Source: CAZTZL01 sp964617625 (GTDB lineage: Bacteria > Zhuqueibacterota > QNDG01 > DSAB01). Taken from it: a DNA stretch of 64,000 bases. The notes under the pieces were generated by a model. That model saw only the letters and a list, made by a program, of their open reading frames with translations. It had not been told where the DNA came from and made no database searches. The DNA lies in the NCBI GenBank assembly GCA_964617625.1, contig CAZTZL010000002.1, positions 29,552 to 93,551 of the forward strand. Direction: 5' to 3'. The position numbers were made by a program, and so were the translations under genes. Shown one piece after another: positions 63,444-64,000 of the stretch; positions within the stretch are counted from its first letter, which is position 1, and every line of letters starts with the position of its first letter.

Positions 63444-63866
63444 CTATCTGCAAAAAATTAATCTGGAGTGATCCCCGTAATAAATATAAAGGTACTTGTT
63501 ATGGATTTCGTAGGATTTGGCATCTTCAAGTGCCAGAATATATCTATTGCTAATGGATTGATCACCACCACAACCCATTTCAGTTACACGCAGCTGTTCT
63601 AATCTTAACGAATTGTCAGATATAATCAAATAATTAGCACAGAAATCATTACAATCAATTTTGCCGGAAGCAATACTATCGTCCCTAAATTGAATCGTGT
63701 AAAGTTGATCCTTCGGTGGCTCGAGGATAGTGCCTTCAATATCAAAAAATTCCAATGTCCATAATGTGTTTAGCAACTCCTTTGTCTCATCTTGCCGATC
63801 CTTGCCAAGATCACATGCCAAAAACAGCAAAATGAAACAAAGCCCGATATAAATTCCAACTTTCAT
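63444..63866 (-). CDS. META-domain (HslJ-like) lipoprotein
   Basis: 140 residues. Type II signal peptide with lipobox LFLAC, lipidated Cys18 and Asp19 at +2. The remainder fits a META/DUF306 domain: LLNTLWTLEFFD, a GKIDCNDFCANYLI strand pair, and TEMGC. HslJ-type proteins are linked to heat or drug tolerance in E. coli, but the function is unclear. The four cysteines after the anchor (in DCNDFC, MGC and the C-terminal CR) could make disulfides. It converges on the patatin gene with only 21 bases between stops and no terminator hairpin seen. Confidence 0.8.
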   Translation of the reverse strand: MKVGIYIGLCFILLFLACDLGKDRQDETKELLNTLWTLEFFDIEGTILEPPKDQLYTIQFRDDSIASGKIDCNDFCANYLIISDNSLRLEQLRVTEMGCGGDQSISNRYILALEDAKSYEIHNKYLYIYYGDHSRLIFCR

Positions 63867-63908
63867 AATATATCTTAAAAATTAGCTCGAAACAAATTGA
63901 CATCAAAA

Positions 63909-64000
63909 CTAATTTATAATTATAAAAAATATTAATTTCCTCCAAACGCTGTGGGGAATAAATCGTTTTATAAAAATCATAGCAAAACCTTTACCTATTG
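63909..64000 (-). CDS. Possible 3' end of a minus-strand gene running off the window
   Basis: From base 64000 one minus-strand frame is open for 30 codons to a TAG at 63909-63911, ending RFIPHSVWRKLIFFIIIN. It reads like a protein C-terminus but is too short to assign. In AT-rich sequence this length can occur by chance. Confidence 0.35.
   Translation of the reverse strand, partial: IGKGFAMIFIKRFIPHSVWRKLIFFIIIN

Noticed and set aside
1..64000. tRNA, rRNA, CRISPR array, transposon or prophage
   Set aside because: No stretch showed tRNA arms, rRNA sequence, regularly spaced repeats, transposase, integrase or phage structural genes. Almost all sequence is accounted for by genes.

Overview
The window is bacterial chromosome from a Gram-negative (diderm, lipid A-making) organism. 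A fused LpxC-FabZ protein, a TonB receptor with a carboxypeptidase-D-like N-terminal domain, a DUF1573 protein, BamA and TamB point to the FCB side of the bacterial tree (Bacteroidota, Chlorobi and their uncultivated relatives such as Calditrichota, KSB1 or Marinimicrobia). Many genes have a clear Shine-Dalgarno and several start with TTG or GTG, which is unlike typical Bacteroidota, so one of the deeper relatives is more likely. This placement is inference. A run of exactly 100 N flanked by an identical 55-bp overlap shows that the sequence is a scaffold from a short-read, probably metagenomic, assembly.

Layout. 1-2.6 kb (minus): alanine dehydrogenase, then a DUF1573 - membrane rhodanese - MauE/DoxX-like module cut by the window edge. 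2.8-9.4 kb (minus): a small P-loop kinase, a zinc-ribbon methyltransferase, a 1271-residue heparinase II/III-like protein with an outer-membrane-barrel-like C-terminal third, and a radical SAM/SPASM protein. 9.5-11.6 kb (minus): a complete queuosine-precursor set queD-queE-queC-queF. 11.8-14.7 kb: a TonB receptor with its own lipoprotein. 14.8-16.0 kb: a class I aminotransferase. 16.2-22.5 kb (plus): GnnA-like oxidoreductase, lpxB, lpxK, an orphan NtrC-type regulator and nadB, closed by a bidirectional terminator. 22.5-27.2 kb (minus): SMR-like membrane protein, UbiA-type phosphoribosyltransferase, sugar oxidoreductase and a polysaccharide co-polymerase/tyrosine kinase.

27.5-46.1 kb (minus) is the envelope cluster: uppS, tamB, bamA, ompH, lpxD, lpxC-fabZ, lpxA, lipM-like, dxr (split by the assembly gap but really intact), rseP, gcvT, ftsK and lolA. 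It covers isoprenoid carrier synthesis, outer-membrane protein assembly, the early lipid A steps and lipoprotein export. The later lipid A steps (lpxB, lpxK) are in the 16-19 kb block. 46.3-49.3 kb (plus): moxR, an unusual intervening AAA ATPase, and a DUF58 gene whose usual downstream partners are absent. 49.4-50.3 kb: cdd and ssb, separated by a strong terminator. 50.4-60.5 kb (minus): a tight nine-gene housekeeping run bioY, envC-like, holB, ricT, metG, rsmA, mgtE, recO, glyS. 60.8-63.4 kb (plus): a patatin-POTRA-barrel protein. The window ends with a META-domain lipoprotein and the last codons of another minus-strand gene.

I saw no rRNA, tRNA, CRISPR array, transposase, integrase or prophage gene. 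The least ordinary items are the heparinase-barrel fusion, the UbiA/SMR polyprenyl-sugar pair, the ATPase inserted between moxR and DUF58, and the orphan sigma-54 activator translationally coupled to lpxK.
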